Positions 42,638-51,250 of a stretch of DNA of 64,000 nucleotides are shown piece after piece. The translations under genes and the position numbers were made by a program. The notes beneath the pieces are model-generated. The model was not told the DNA's origin. It did not search any database and saw only the letters and a list, made by a program, of their open reading frames with translations. The DNA is from an uncultured Candidatus Saccharibacteria bacterium (GTDB lineage Bacteria; Patescibacteriota; Saccharimonadia; Saccharimonadales; Saccharimonadaceae). How positions within the stretch are numbered: the stretch's first letter is position 1; each line of letters starts with the position of its first letter. The stretch lies in contig CALEXY010000007.1 of the NCBI GenBank assembly GCA_937924995.1, positions 4,158-68,157 of the forward strand, written 5' to 3'.

Positions 42638-42643
42638 TATAAT
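42638..42643 (+). promoter_or_regulatory. -10 box of ftsK
   Basis: TATAAT 6 nt before the ATG at 42650; no Shine-Dalgarno site. Predicts a leaderless mRNA and excludes the ATG at 42644. Confidence 0.6.
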
Positions 42644-42649
42644 ATGTTT

Positions 42650-44896
42650 ATGGCTAAACAAACACGAGGAAGACGTCGAACGTCTAGAGGTAGAGCAAAA
42701 GACCCCGCTCCAACCCATCAATTACCAGGGGGATTTTGGCGCCAAGTAATGGCCCTATTAATGATTGTGATTTCGGTCGTTTTGATTATGACTTGGTTCG
42801 GCAACGGCGGTAATCTATTGAACGATTTTCACAGTGGTTCACTCTACGTGGTCGGCTATGCGACCTATGCGATTCCAGTGATCTTAGTTTATCTGGCGGT
42901 GAAAATTTTTCTCACCGAAGACAATCGTCTCCCGACCGTGATTTGGGTCACTTCTTTCCTGATGATTCTCTGGTTGGCGGGCATTTTTGACTTACCTTCT
43001 TATGGTACGAAGAATTTAACTGGTGGCGTGATTGGCGATGCCTTAAATCACCTAGTCACCCAATTACTCGACCCATCAGTCGCGGCCTTTATTTACATCG
43101 TACTGATTTTCATCACAGGAATTTTCATTCTTCAACTTTCGCCACTAACCGTGTTTAAGGATTTTGCGAATCTTTTCCGCACCGGTCGTAAGGCTGAAGA
43201 TTCCGAGAATGCTCGGGTAGCCCGAAAAGCCGAACGTGAAGTCGCGCCTCTCGATGCGCCAATTCGCATTAAAGCGAATGGTATTGAAATGTCGGCAGCA
43301 GAACTAAAAACACCGAAACTTGAGGTAAAAAAGGCAAGTATGGAAAAACCAGCTGAGCCAGAAACAGAACGCGCTTTGACCGCAGCCTCTGATCCAGATT
43401 GGAAAATGCCAAGCGTGGAATTTCTTTCTAAGAAACATATTCCACCAGATGGCGGCAATATTCAACAAAACGCGGTAATTATTAAATCAACTTTCGTGGA
43501 TTTCGGTATTGATGTAGAGGTCGAAGGCGCAAACATCGGTCCTTCGGTCACTCAATATACCATACGTCCACCTGCTGGGGTGATTCTTTCGAAGATTGCG
43601 GCACGTGATAAGGAGTTGGCATTGAACCTCGCTACCGAAAGTGTGCGTATCGAAGCGCCGATTCCAGGTACTCGCCTAGTCGGTGTGGAAATTCCGAACG
43701 TACGTAAAGAAAGCGTGAGTTTGAGAAGTCTTCTTGAGAGCGACCGCTGGAAAAAAGAACAGGCCGCACTTTGTTTTGCCGTGGGTAAGGATATTTCCGG
43801 TAACACAATTATTGCTAATCTCGCAAAAATGCCTCACCTTCTGATCGCTGGTACTACCGGTTCTGGTAAGTCGGTGATGACGAATATTTTGATTTCTTCC
43901 CTACTTTATCGTAATGCCCCGAGTGACATGAAATTAATTATCGTGGACCCGAAGCAGGTGGAAATGGCGCAATATAATGATATTCCACATCTTTTGACGC
44001 CAATTATTACGGCGACCGATAAGGCACTTTCGGCGATGAAGTGGGCAGTGAACGAGATGGAGCGTCGCTATGCTTGTCTCGCAGAAGAGCGCGTAAAGAA
44101 AATTGAAGACTATAATGAGAAAATGAAAGCGCGCGCGGAAGAAGCCAAGAAAAATGGCGAGGCGTCAGAAGATGCCACGCAAAACAATAAGATGCCTTAC
44201 ATTGTGATTATTATCGATGAGATGGCTGACTTGATGATGCAAGCAGGTAAAGATCTCGAACAGCTAATCGTGCGTATCGCCCAGAAAGGTCGTGCTTCGG
44301 GTATTCACTTGGTACTCGCCACTCAGCGTCCGGAAGTAAAAGTGGTGACCGGTTTGATTAAAGCAAACATTCCGGGCCGTATCGCTTTTAAGGTTTTAAA
44401 CGGTATTGATTCGCGTATGATGCTCGAATCTGGTGGTGCCGAAAAATTACTCGGTAACGGTGATATGCTGATGCTGACCACTGAAATGATGGGTAAGCCA
44501 CGTCGTATTCAGGGCGCCTTCGCCTCAGACGATGAGATTAATAAGCTAACCAACTTCCTGCGCGAACAGAGACAACCAGAATATAATAATGAGGTAATTT
44601 CTCAAGCAGTGCAGATTAAGGGTATGGGACCTTCGGATGGCGGATCCTTCGGTGAACTCGGACGGAAATACGATCCGTCGGATCCAGTGGTGCGTAAGGC
44701 GATTGAAATTACACTCTCTAAGGGTAAATTCTCGACCGCCATGCTGCAGACCTACCTCGGTAAGGGTCACGGCTTCGTCTCCGGTCTCGCGATTTGGTTA
44801 GAAGAAATCGGGGTGATTGGTCCAGCTAACGGCAATAAGCCACGTGACGTAATGATTAAATCTCTAGAAGAATTCGACCAATTGGCCAATAGCTAA
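42650..44896 (+). CDS. ftsK: DNA translocase FtsK/SpoIIIE
   Basis: Pumps DNA at the division septum and aids chromosome dimer resolution. A basic N-terminus, four membrane helices (about 30-170), a charged linker (180-260), then the motor: LLIAGTTGSGKSVMTN (Walker A), VDPKQVEM, IIIDEMADLMM (Walker B), ATQRPEVKVVTGLIKANIPGRIAF and GKPRRIQGAF. The C-terminal winged-helix gamma domain (GKFSTAMLQTYLGKGHGFVSGLAIWLEEIGVIGP) is present. 748 aa from the ATG at 42650. It sits between two members of the constant/variable family. Confidence 0.97.
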   Translation: MAKQTRGRRRTSRGRAKDPAPTHQLPGGFWRQVMALLMIVISVVLIMTWFGNGGNLLNDFHSGSLYVVGYATYAIPVILVYLAVKIFLTEDNRLPTVIWVTSFLMILWLAGIFDLPSYGTKNLTGGVIGDALNHLVTQLLDPSVAAFIYIVLIFITGIFILQLSPLTVFKDFANLFRTGRKAEDSENARVARKAEREVAPLDAPIRIKANGIEMSAAELKTPKLEVKKASMEKPAEPETERALTAASDPDWKMPSVEFLSKKHIPPDGGNIQQNAVIIKSTFVDFGIDVEVEGANIGPSVTQYTIRPPAGVILSKIAARDKELALNLATESVRIEAPIPGTRLVGVEIPNVRKESVSLRSLLESDRWKKEQAALCFAVGKDISGNTIIANLAKMPHLLIAGTTGSGKSVMTNILISSLLYRNAPSDMKLIIVDPKQVEMAQYNDIPHLLTPIITATDKALSAMKWAVNEMERRYACLAEERVKKIEDYNEKMKARAEEAKKNGEASEDATQNNKMPYIVIIIDEMADLMMQAGKDLEQLIVRIAQKGRASGIHLVLATQRPEVKVVTGLIKANIPGRIAFKVLNGIDSRMMLESGGAEKLLGNGDMLMLTTEMMGKPRRIQGAFASDDEINKLTNFLREQRQPEYNNEVISQAVQIKGMGPSDGGSFGELGRKYDPSDPVVRKAIEITLSKGKFSTAMLQTYLGKGHGFVSGLAIWLEEIGVIGPANGNKPRDVMIKSLEEFDQLANS

Positions 44897-44902
44897 AATT
44901 AC

Positions 44903-44935
44903 AACAGGATTATGCTGAAATAATCCTGTTTTTTA
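44903..44935 (+). terminator. Terminator of ftsK
   Basis: AACAGGATTAT / ATAATCCTGTT 11-bp stem with a T6 tail. Confidence 0.9.
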
Positions 44936-45042
44936 TTGCTTTTTTTGACATTCTCATATATAAACATAATTAGAAAGGATTATATTTTTTATAATTTTTA
45001 TTTCACTATTATTAATAAATTTTTAGGAGAGAAAAAGTTATC

Positions 45043-45798
45043 ATGAATGATACTAATTTCGAAAATAATACGGAGATAAGTTCCGTACATAGTGAAGCAA
45101 AGGCGCAGGGTCATGGCGGATTGAAAGCTATGGCCATATTTTTTGCTATTACTACCTTAGCTTTAGGTAGCGCTTTAGCTTATGTTTATACTTCGAAGAA
45201 CAAAGATACTAAAAAACTAAACGAAGAGCTTGTAGAATCGAAAGAAAAAGTCAAATCTGCGAACGAATCCATTGCGAAATACGAGGAAGCTACCCAGACC
45301 AAGATCACTGACGTGAAGCAAGACAATGTGACGGTGAAAGAGATTGTGAAGCCGATGACGATAAATGCGGGCATGAACATCCTAAAAGATGAGCTAAAAA
45401 AGCATAGCTATAAAGCAATAAATTCAAAAGATGAAGCTGGCCATACCATTATCGATATGTGGGCAGAACCAGTCATCGAAGATCTCTTCACTACTAGCGA
45501 TGGTAAATACATGGTTGCCCAAATAAACCCTCTGCACGTTTATCGCTACAAAGATGACTACGGTAATGATGCTTATGACCACAGGTACGGTAATTATGGT
45601 GCATATTGGTATCGTGATCTAGCAAGCGGAGCCTGGAAGCTAGGTTCTGAAGGACAGATGGCTGGATTCTGCGACGAACTTCCAGAAGAATTTAGAGCGG
45701 TGATGCGTAGTGCGAACGCCGACTTTAGAAAAAATGGTTACGGCACCGAAATGAAATGTCTCGATAGATCAAAAAATAATGAATTGGTAGCATTATAA
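45043..45798 (+). CDS. Constant/variable membrane-anchored surface protein, copy 2
   Basis: 251 aa, same plan as copy 1. From about 20 nt before the ATG through codon 105 the DNA is almost identical to copy 1; after KEIVKPM the sequences part. The outer domain keeps only a frame of motifs: LFTTSDGKYMVAQ, AYWYRDLASGAWKLGSEG, and cysteines in FCDELPEEF and MKCLD. This pattern fits recent duplication or gene conversion of the anchor with free change of the exposed part. It is probably cotranscribed with copy 3, which starts 13 bp later. Confidence 0.75.
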   Translation: MNDTNFENNTEISSVHSEAKAQGHGGLKAMAIFFAITTLALGSALAYVYTSKNKDTKKLNEELVESKEKVKSANESIAKYEEATQTKITDVKQDNVTVKEIVKPMTINAGMNILKDELKKHSYKAINSKDEAGHTIIDMWAEPVIEDLFTTSDGKYMVAQINPLHVYRYKDDYGNDAYDHRYGNYGAYWYRDLASGAWKLGSEGQMAGFCDELPEEFRAVMRSANADFRKNGYGTEMKCLDRSKNNELVAL

Positions 45799-45811
45799 AA
45801 TAAGGAAGACT

Positions 45812-46573
45812 ATGGAAGAAAATAATTTCAACGCAACCAACAATTACGTGCACAGCGAACCAGCTCCAGTGAAGAGTAGATCTGGACTCTCGAAAGTCCT
45901 AGCAATCTGCTTTGCTATCACCACAATCGCTTCACTAGCTACACTAGCCTATGTTTATACTTCAAAAAATAAGGATGCTAAGAAGCTAAACGAAGAACTC
46001 GTGGAATCTAAGGAGAAAGTAAAGTCCGCGAACGAATCGATCGCAAAATACGAAGAAGCGACTCAAACCAAAATCACTGATGTGAAGCAAGATAATGTGA
46101 CAGTGAAAGAGATTGTGAAGCCGATGCCGATGTTCGCAGAGCTTCGACTATTAAGGGATACCGTCAAATCTGATAGTGGCGGAGAGCGTCCAGTAGACCC
46201 TAATGATGAATATTTGAAAAAATACAAAACCGTTTGGACTACCGCGCACGTCAGTGAGGTTTTTACCACTAAAGATGCTAAATATATAATTGCGGTGGGA
46301 TCTAAATATAGTGAAGGTTCGTATTACGATCAAAACAACCATTACGAAATGACCGAAGAAATCCCATATTCTGGTGGTCCAGCCGTATTTTATCGTGCAA
46401 ACCCACTAGGAGCGTGGAGTGTTCTCTATGAAGGAAATGGCGTACTTCAATGTGATGAACTCGACGAACATAAACGCGAGGCGATTCGCGGAATCACAGA
46501 TTACGCAATAAGCCAGATTAAAATCCTCCAAACCAAGTGTATCGACAAAAATGGTAACTTGCACGACGTTTAA
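45812..46573 (+). CDS. Constant/variable membrane-anchored surface protein, copy 3
   Basis: 253 aa. The first 33 residues differ from copies 1 and 2, but the membrane helix, coiled coil and VKQDNVTVKEIVKPM are the same at protein level with many synonymous DNA changes, so this copy is older or escaped conversion. The outer domain has VFTTKDAKYIIA, AVFYRANPLGAWSVLYEG and cysteines in QCDELDEHK and TKCIDK. AAGGAAG before the ATG. Function unknown; host contact or envelope sensing are possible for an epibiont. Confidence 0.75.
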   Translation: MEENNFNATNNYVHSEPAPVKSRSGLSKVLAICFAITTIASLATLAYVYTSKNKDAKKLNEELVESKEKVKSANESIAKYEEATQTKITDVKQDNVTVKEIVKPMPMFAELRLLRDTVKSDSGGERPVDPNDEYLKKYKTVWTTAHVSEVFTTKDAKYIIAVGSKYSEGSYYDQNNHYEMTEEIPYSGGPAVFYRANPLGAWSVLYEGNGVLQCDELDEHKREAIRGITDYAISQIKILQTKCIDKNGNLHDV

Positions 46574-46593
46574 ACATAAATAGTACTTTAGAA

Positions 46594-46622
46594 AATAACC
46601 CCCTACTGGGGTTATTTTTTTA
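46594..46622 (+). terminator. Terminator after copy 3
   Basis: AAATAACCCC / GGGGTTATTT stem with CTACT loop and T7 tail. Confidence 0.88.
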
Positions 46623-46686
46623 CATTGATAGTTCCCTATTTAATTAAACTCTACTCTACCAAATAGGATTTTGTCCTACAAATAAA

Positions 46687-46716
46687 ATAACGCGGACGAG
46701 CCGCGCTATTTTTATT
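46687..46716 (-). terminator. Terminator of pnp
   Basis: ATAGCGCGG / CCGCGTTAT hairpin with T-rich minus tail, just after the pnp stop. Confidence 0.8.
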
Positions 46717-46724
46717 TATTCTCT

Positions 46725-48890
46725 TTATTGTTCGACTCGCTTCATCGAGAGGGAGAGGCGACCCTTGTCGTCGATAGCATCGAGGCGAACTTTTACCTCG
46801 TCACCCAACTTCAAGACATCTTCGACTTTTTCGACGCGCTTGTCGGAAATTTGTGAAATATGAAGCATTCCATCGATACCTGGCATGATATTGACGAAGG
46901 CACCGAAATCTTTAATATTAACTACCTTACCAGTGTAGATTTTGCCAACTTCTGGCTCTTCGACGAGGGATTTAATCCATTCGACGGCACGTTCGATTTT
47001 CGCAGCATCCGTACCAGAAACCGTAATGAGACCAGAATCATCAATATCGACCTGGGCACCGGTTTCAGAGGTAATTTTATTAATCATTTCCCCGCCCTTA
47101 CCAATAACAGCGCCGATTTTATCCTGCTTGACCATTAATTTTTCAATACGTGGCGCGTAGTCAGAAAGCTTAGGACGCGGAGCAGAAAGAATAGATTTCA
47201 AATGTTCCAAGATAAACATACGCCCAGTGTGAGATTGGCTAATCGCCTGCTCGAGAATCGAAACTGGCAGACCGTGGACTTTCATATCCATCTGAAGAGC
47301 AGTAATACCATTCTCAGTACCAGTGACCTTGAAATCCATATCACCGGCAAAATCTTCGGCGTCCATAAGATCGGTGAGAACATGTGGAGTTTCACCATCA
47401 AGCATCAGACCCATAGCCACACCAGAGACCGGGCGCTTGATTGGCACGCCGGCATCCATAAGCGCGAGACAGGAAGAACAAGTGGCCGCCATAGAGGTAG
47501 AACCGTTCTGAGACATGATTTCAGTAACTGAACGAATGGCGTATGGGAATTCTTCGATATCTGGAAGCACCGGAATAAGTGCGCGTTCGGCTAGATAGCC
47601 GTGGCCGATTTCACGACGACCTGGAGCGCCGATACGACCAGTTTCACCAACGGTGTAGCTTGGCGCATTATAGTGATGCATATAGCGACGAGTACCATCG
47701 GTGACTTCCATCGTATCGACAAGCTGAGAATATGAAAGTGGAGCGAGAGTAACAATATTCATGGCCTGAGTAAGACCGCGGGTAAAGAGAGAGGACCCGT
47801 GTACGCGTGGCAAAATACCAACCTGCGAGCTGAGTGGACGAACTTCATCCAATTTGCGGCCATCTGGACGAACCGATTCTTCGACGATAGCGCGACGGAC
47901 TTCATGATGAATAGCCAATTCGAAGGCATCATGATAGGCAGATTGAAGGTTGGCTTCGTAATCGGCGATTTTTTCTTCATCAGTTTCACCTTGGCCAAGC
48001 TCGAGAGCAAATTCAGCATCCATCTCAGCGCGGAACTCATCAGCGACACGCTTGCGTTCAAGCACATTGCCACGAATCTTAGTGCCAAGTTTACCATCTG
48101 CACCGACGAAGTGAACCTTAGTCCAAGCATCAACTTTTTCCTGAATAGCAGGATCCGGCAAAGCTAATTCGAATGGTTTTTCGACAATATTTAGTTCGGC
48201 TTTCAAGGCTTTTTGAAGCTCGAGAGCTGGTTGAACCATCTCAACGGCCCAACGCATTGCATCGATAATGACAGATTCGGAAACTTCATCAGCGCCGGCT
48301 TCTACCATCATTACCTTGTCGTCCTTCACGGCAACTACAAGGTCGAGATCAGAAGCTTCGCGCTCTTCAGGGCTCAAGAAGGCCTTAAATTCACCATTCA
48401 CACGACCGATACGTACACCGGCAATTGGACCATCAAAAGGCACACCGGCGTTCATCAAGGCTGAAGAAGCAGCCACCATGGCGACCATATCAGGACGGAA
48501 ATTTGGGTCCATCGAGAGAACAGTGGTCACTACCTGAACTTCTTGGCGATAGCCTTTCGGGAAGAGAGGGCGAATTGGGCGATCGATCAAACGACCAACC
48601 AGAATAGCCTCGTCAGCTGGTTTACCTTCACGCTTAATAAACTTAGAGCTCGAAATTTTGCCAGAAGCATAGAACTTTTCTTCGTAATCGATCGAGAGCG
48701 GGAAGAAATCTTGCACCACCGGTTTTTCACTGACGACCACGGAGCCGAGTACCACAGTATCACCGTAGGTAACAAGAACCGAGCTGGTAGTGCGAAAACC
48801 GACGCGATTAACTTCAATCGTGAGCTTCTTACCACAAAAATCTCTCGACAAGCTAAAGGTTTGCTTGCCAGTAGGGTTGATAATATCCAT
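46725..48890 (-). CDS. pnp: Polynucleotide phosphorylase
   Basis: Phosphorolytic 3'-5' exoribonuclease. Two RNase PH cores are visible (VLGSVVVSEKP, FIKREGKPADEAILVGRLIDRPIRPLFPKGY; later IVEESVRPDGRKLDEVRPLSSQVGILPRVHGSSLFTRG), then a KH domain (IGAVIGKGGEMINKIT) and an S1 domain (GKIYTGKVVNIKDFGAFVNIMPGIDGMLHIS). 721 aa, full length. The start is the ATG at 48890 after AAAGGAAAAT; a 32-codon extension upstream is leader. TATAAT near 48975 gives a leader of roughly 75 nt, the usual site of PNPase autoregulation. Confidence 0.97.
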   Translation of the reverse strand: MDIINPTGKQTFSLSRDFCGKKLTIEVNRVGFRTTSSVLVTYGDTVVLGSVVVSEKPVVQDFFPLSIDYEEKFYASGKISSSKFIKREGKPADEAILVGRLIDRPIRPLFPKGYRQEVQVVTTVLSMDPNFRPDMVAMVAASSALMNAGVPFDGPIAGVRIGRVNGEFKAFLSPEEREASDLDLVVAVKDDKVMMVEAGADEVSESVIIDAMRWAVEMVQPALELQKALKAELNIVEKPFELALPDPAIQEKVDAWTKVHFVGADGKLGTKIRGNVLERKRVADEFRAEMDAEFALELGQGETDEEKIADYEANLQSAYHDAFELAIHHEVRRAIVEESVRPDGRKLDEVRPLSSQVGILPRVHGSSLFTRGLTQAMNIVTLAPLSYSQLVDTMEVTDGTRRYMHHYNAPSYTVGETGRIGAPGRREIGHGYLAERALIPVLPDIEEFPYAIRSVTEIMSQNGSTSMAATCSSCLALMDAGVPIKRPVSGVAMGLMLDGETPHVLTDLMDAEDFAGDMDFKVTGTENGITALQMDMKVHGLPVSILEQAISQSHTGRMFILEHLKSILSAPRPKLSDYAPRIEKLMVKQDKIGAVIGKGGEMINKITSETGAQVDIDDSGLITVSGTDAAKIERAVEWIKSLVEEPEVGKIYTGKVVNIKDFGAFVNIMPGIDGMLHISQISDKRVEKVEDVLKLGDEVKVRLDAIDDKGRLSLSMKRVEQ

Positions 48891-49127
48891 ATTTTCCTTT
48901 CTGGGAAAACACCAGATAAGTGCTTTGAAGGTTTCAGAAAACTTATCCGCCGTCTTCCCGCTTATAACTATTCCATTATAGCACAAATGGCGAGTTTTAG
49001 GGTGCTTCAGCGGCCTAATAGAGGTGAAATTTGCATTTTTATGTCGTTTATGTTACAATAGAGTTGTTACTTGCGGCCTGTATGTATTTACAGCGCCAAT
49101 GAAAGCACCTTGAAAAGGAGTGGTTAT

Positions 49128-50015
49128 ATGAATAACAACAATAGCGAAGCACGTGAGATGAATTTTGATGATTCCAGCGAAAGCAGCCGGAATAACCCAG
49201 CTAACGAATGGAAATTGGTAGTTTCAAAAAAGAAGCTGCCCAATAATCATGGGAACGCAAAATTCAAAAACAAGCATCAGAGAAAATCCTGGACTAATGT
49301 CGATCACAGAGAAGTCTACATTGAAGAGCAGCTATCCAAGGAAATTGAGCCGAACTACGATCCAATCGATGCGGCAAAAATTTCTTACCCAATCGCCATC
49401 ATTAAGGGTAAATTACCGGAGGAAAAACGCATGAGACTCGACAAGAATGGCGTGCCGTGTGGCAAAGTAGAGGTGACGCCTTTTGTAGAAGATTTTTGGC
49501 TTCCTTATAAGAAGCAAATCAGACTCGACAAGAATGTCGATATTGCGATAATTCACTACCCCTTCAAATATAATGGGCAGTGGTACACAAAAATCTGTTT
49601 TCAGCTGAATAATCTCTACGATGAGCCGGTATTAAATAATGGTTCTGGTTACTTATATCAACAGTTAACCAAAAGAGATAAACAGGTGAATCTCTTCGAG
49701 AGTCAAAATGATTCCAGCAAGGTTAAGATGACCTACGTGGCACCATCTGAACTTGATGAGTTTATTAAGGAACTTAGACAGATGTCCCCCAACCATCGAG
49801 CCGAACGACTTGTACGTAAGACGGTACGCCCGACAACGGAAGAAATCGAGAAGATAGTATGCGATGCATCGCTACACTGTGCTAGAAAGCTTCTGGCGGA
49901 ATACATTAAATCCACCGGAAGAAAAGACATTAAATTTGTGACGTACAGCGCTTGTAAATCTAACGAAGATAGGATCTTAAAAGAGCTGGAGGAATCTGGT
50001 CAAATTAATTTCTAA
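49128..50015 (+). CDS. Unknown soluble protein, basic N-terminus
   Basis: 295 aa, not recognised. An N-rich, basic, probably disordered N-terminus (1-60) is followed by a mixed alpha/beta domain (PYKKQIRLDKNVDIAIIHYPF, QWYTKICFQLNN) and a helical C-terminus with cysteines near residues 247, 252 and 281. No membrane segment. The repeated phrase (M/I)RLDKN occurs twice. AAAAGGAG precedes the ATG at 49128; TACAAT near 49053 gives a leader of about 65 nt. Divergent from pnp; terminator follows. Confidence 0.7.
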   Translation: MNNNNSEAREMNFDDSSESSRNNPANEWKLVVSKKKLPNNHGNAKFKNKHQRKSWTNVDHREVYIEEQLSKEIEPNYDPIDAAKISYPIAIIKGKLPEEKRMRLDKNGVPCGKVEVTPFVEDFWLPYKKQIRLDKNVDIAIIHYPFKYNGQWYTKICFQLNNLYDEPVLNNGSGYLYQQLTKRDKQVNLFESQNDSSKVKMTYVAPSELDEFIKELRQMSPNHRAERLVRKTVRPTTEEIEKIVCDASLHCARKLLAEYIKSTGRKDIKFVTYSACKSNEDRILKELEESGQINF

Positions 50016-50088
50016 AATTATTTTTGGTCTGGTAAAATGAACAAATTGAATTGATGAAATTTTTGTAACTGCACACCTTTTATTTATT

Positions 50089-50118
50089 GAGGAGAGCCTT
50101 AAAGTTCTCCTCTTTTTC
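50089..50118 (+). terminator. Terminator of the gene at 49128-50015
   Basis: GAGGAGA / TCTCCTC stem followed by TTTTTCTT. Confidence 0.85.
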
Positions 50119-50155
50119 TTGGTTAGGTTTTTGATTTTTGATAGATTTTTTAACA

Positions 50156-50182
50156 CAAAAAATACCCCCGAGGGGGGTATTA
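50156..50182 (-). terminator. Terminator of rpsO
   Basis: ATACCCCC / GGGGGTAT hairpin with T6 on the minus strand, just after the rpsO stop. Confidence 0.85.
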
Positions 50183-50183
50183 A

Positions 50184-50450
50184 TTATTTACGTAGACCGA
50201 GTTTGGCAACTGTTGACTTGTAAAGCTCAAAATCAGTTTTCTCGAGGTACTTCAATAGACGTTTGCGGCGACCTACCATTTGCATGAGTCCGCGACGAGC
50301 CATAAAATCGTGCTTATTCACCTTTACGTGCTCAGTGACTTCTTTGATACGCTCAGTCAAGATAGAAACTTGCACCTCTGGAGAACCCACATCTTTTGCA
50401 TTGCGAGCAGTGGCTTGAATGGCCTTAGCTTTGTTCTCTTTTGTAATCAT
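50184..50450 (-). CDS. rpsO: Ribosomal protein uS15
   Basis: Binds 16S rRNA early in small-subunit assembly. [50 protein letters not shown] is the family core. 88 aa. It sits next to truB, a common arrangement, and pnp is nearby. Confidence 0.97.
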   Translation of the reverse strand: MITKENKAKAIQATARNAKDVGSPEVQVSILTERIKEVTEHVKVNKHDFMARRGLMQMVGRRKRLLKYLEKTDFELYKSTVAKLGLRK

Positions 50451-50507
50451 ATTGGTGCTATCTTAACATAAGAGAGCAGGAATTTCAAGAGGTTGGATTT
50501 ATTTTTC

Positions 50508-51248
50508 TCAATTTTCTGTCATAAAATTATCTAAGGTGACCGCGTCCTCAATTTTATATGGGCCGACTTGAATACGTCGAAGCGCCGTAAGGTAGGCAGA
50601 AGTGCCGAGTGATTTTCCGATATCCTCGCCCAGGGTGCGAATATAGGTACCAGAAGAGACGTGGGTGCGAATTTTAAGTGTAGGATATTGATAATTGAGA
50701 ATTTCTAGAGCATAGATTTCAACTTGACGGGAGGGCATTTCAACCTGCTTCCCTTCACGAGCTAATTGATAGGCACGCTTACCGTTAATTTTAATGGCGG
50801 AAAAAGCAGGAAGCGTTTGAGTAATTTGACCAAGGAAATTTCGACAGACCGTTTCAACCTCTTCTCTAGTCGGAATTCTCGTCACCTCATGAGTGGTAAT
50901 TTCACCCTCGGGATCACCGGTAGTACTGGATTTGCCAAGCTCGATAGTGGCCTCATACCATTTATCAAGCTTCAAAAAAGTGTCCGAAAGCTTAGTAGCC
51001 TTATGAGTCAAAATAATTAAGAGACCGGTGGCGAAAGGATCAAGAGTACCAGTGTGACCGACTTTTACCTTCTTCCCCTCCTGCTCACTAAGCTTTCGAC
51101 GAATCCGCGCGACCACGCCAAAAGAAGTCATCTGGTCGGGCTTATCGATTAATAATATATCCGGATTTTGACGCGGATCGAGATTAATGATTGATTCTGG
51201 ATTTTCGGTCTGATGATCGGTCTGAGGTAAGTTTGGTTCTGAGTTCAT
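50508..51248 (-). CDS. truB: tRNA pseudouridine-55 synthase TruB
   Basis: Makes pseudouridine 55 in the T loop of tRNAs. The catalytic motif KVGHTGTLDPFATGLL contains the aspartate; DKPDQMTSFGVV, YEATIELGKSSTTGDPEG, PAFSAIKINGKRAYQLAREG and SSGTYIRTLGEDIG follow. 246 aa; the PUA domain of longer TruB proteins is missing. An N-terminal 25-residue polar extension is unusual. It begins 2 nt after the stop of the DHH-like gene, so the two are one operon. Confidence 0.95.
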   Translation of the reverse strand: MNSEPNLPQTDHQTENPESIINLDPRQNPDILLIDKPDQMTSFGVVARIRRKLSEQEGKKVKVGHTGTLDPFATGLLIILTHKATKLSDTFLKLDKWYEATIELGKSSTTGDPEGEITTHEVTRIPTREEVETVCRNFLGQITQTLPAFSAIKINGKRAYQLAREGKQVEMPSRQVEIYALEILNYQYPTLKIRTHVSSGTYIRTLGEDIGKSLGTSAYLTALRRIQVGPYKIEDAVTLDNFMTEN

Positions 51249-51250
51249 TT

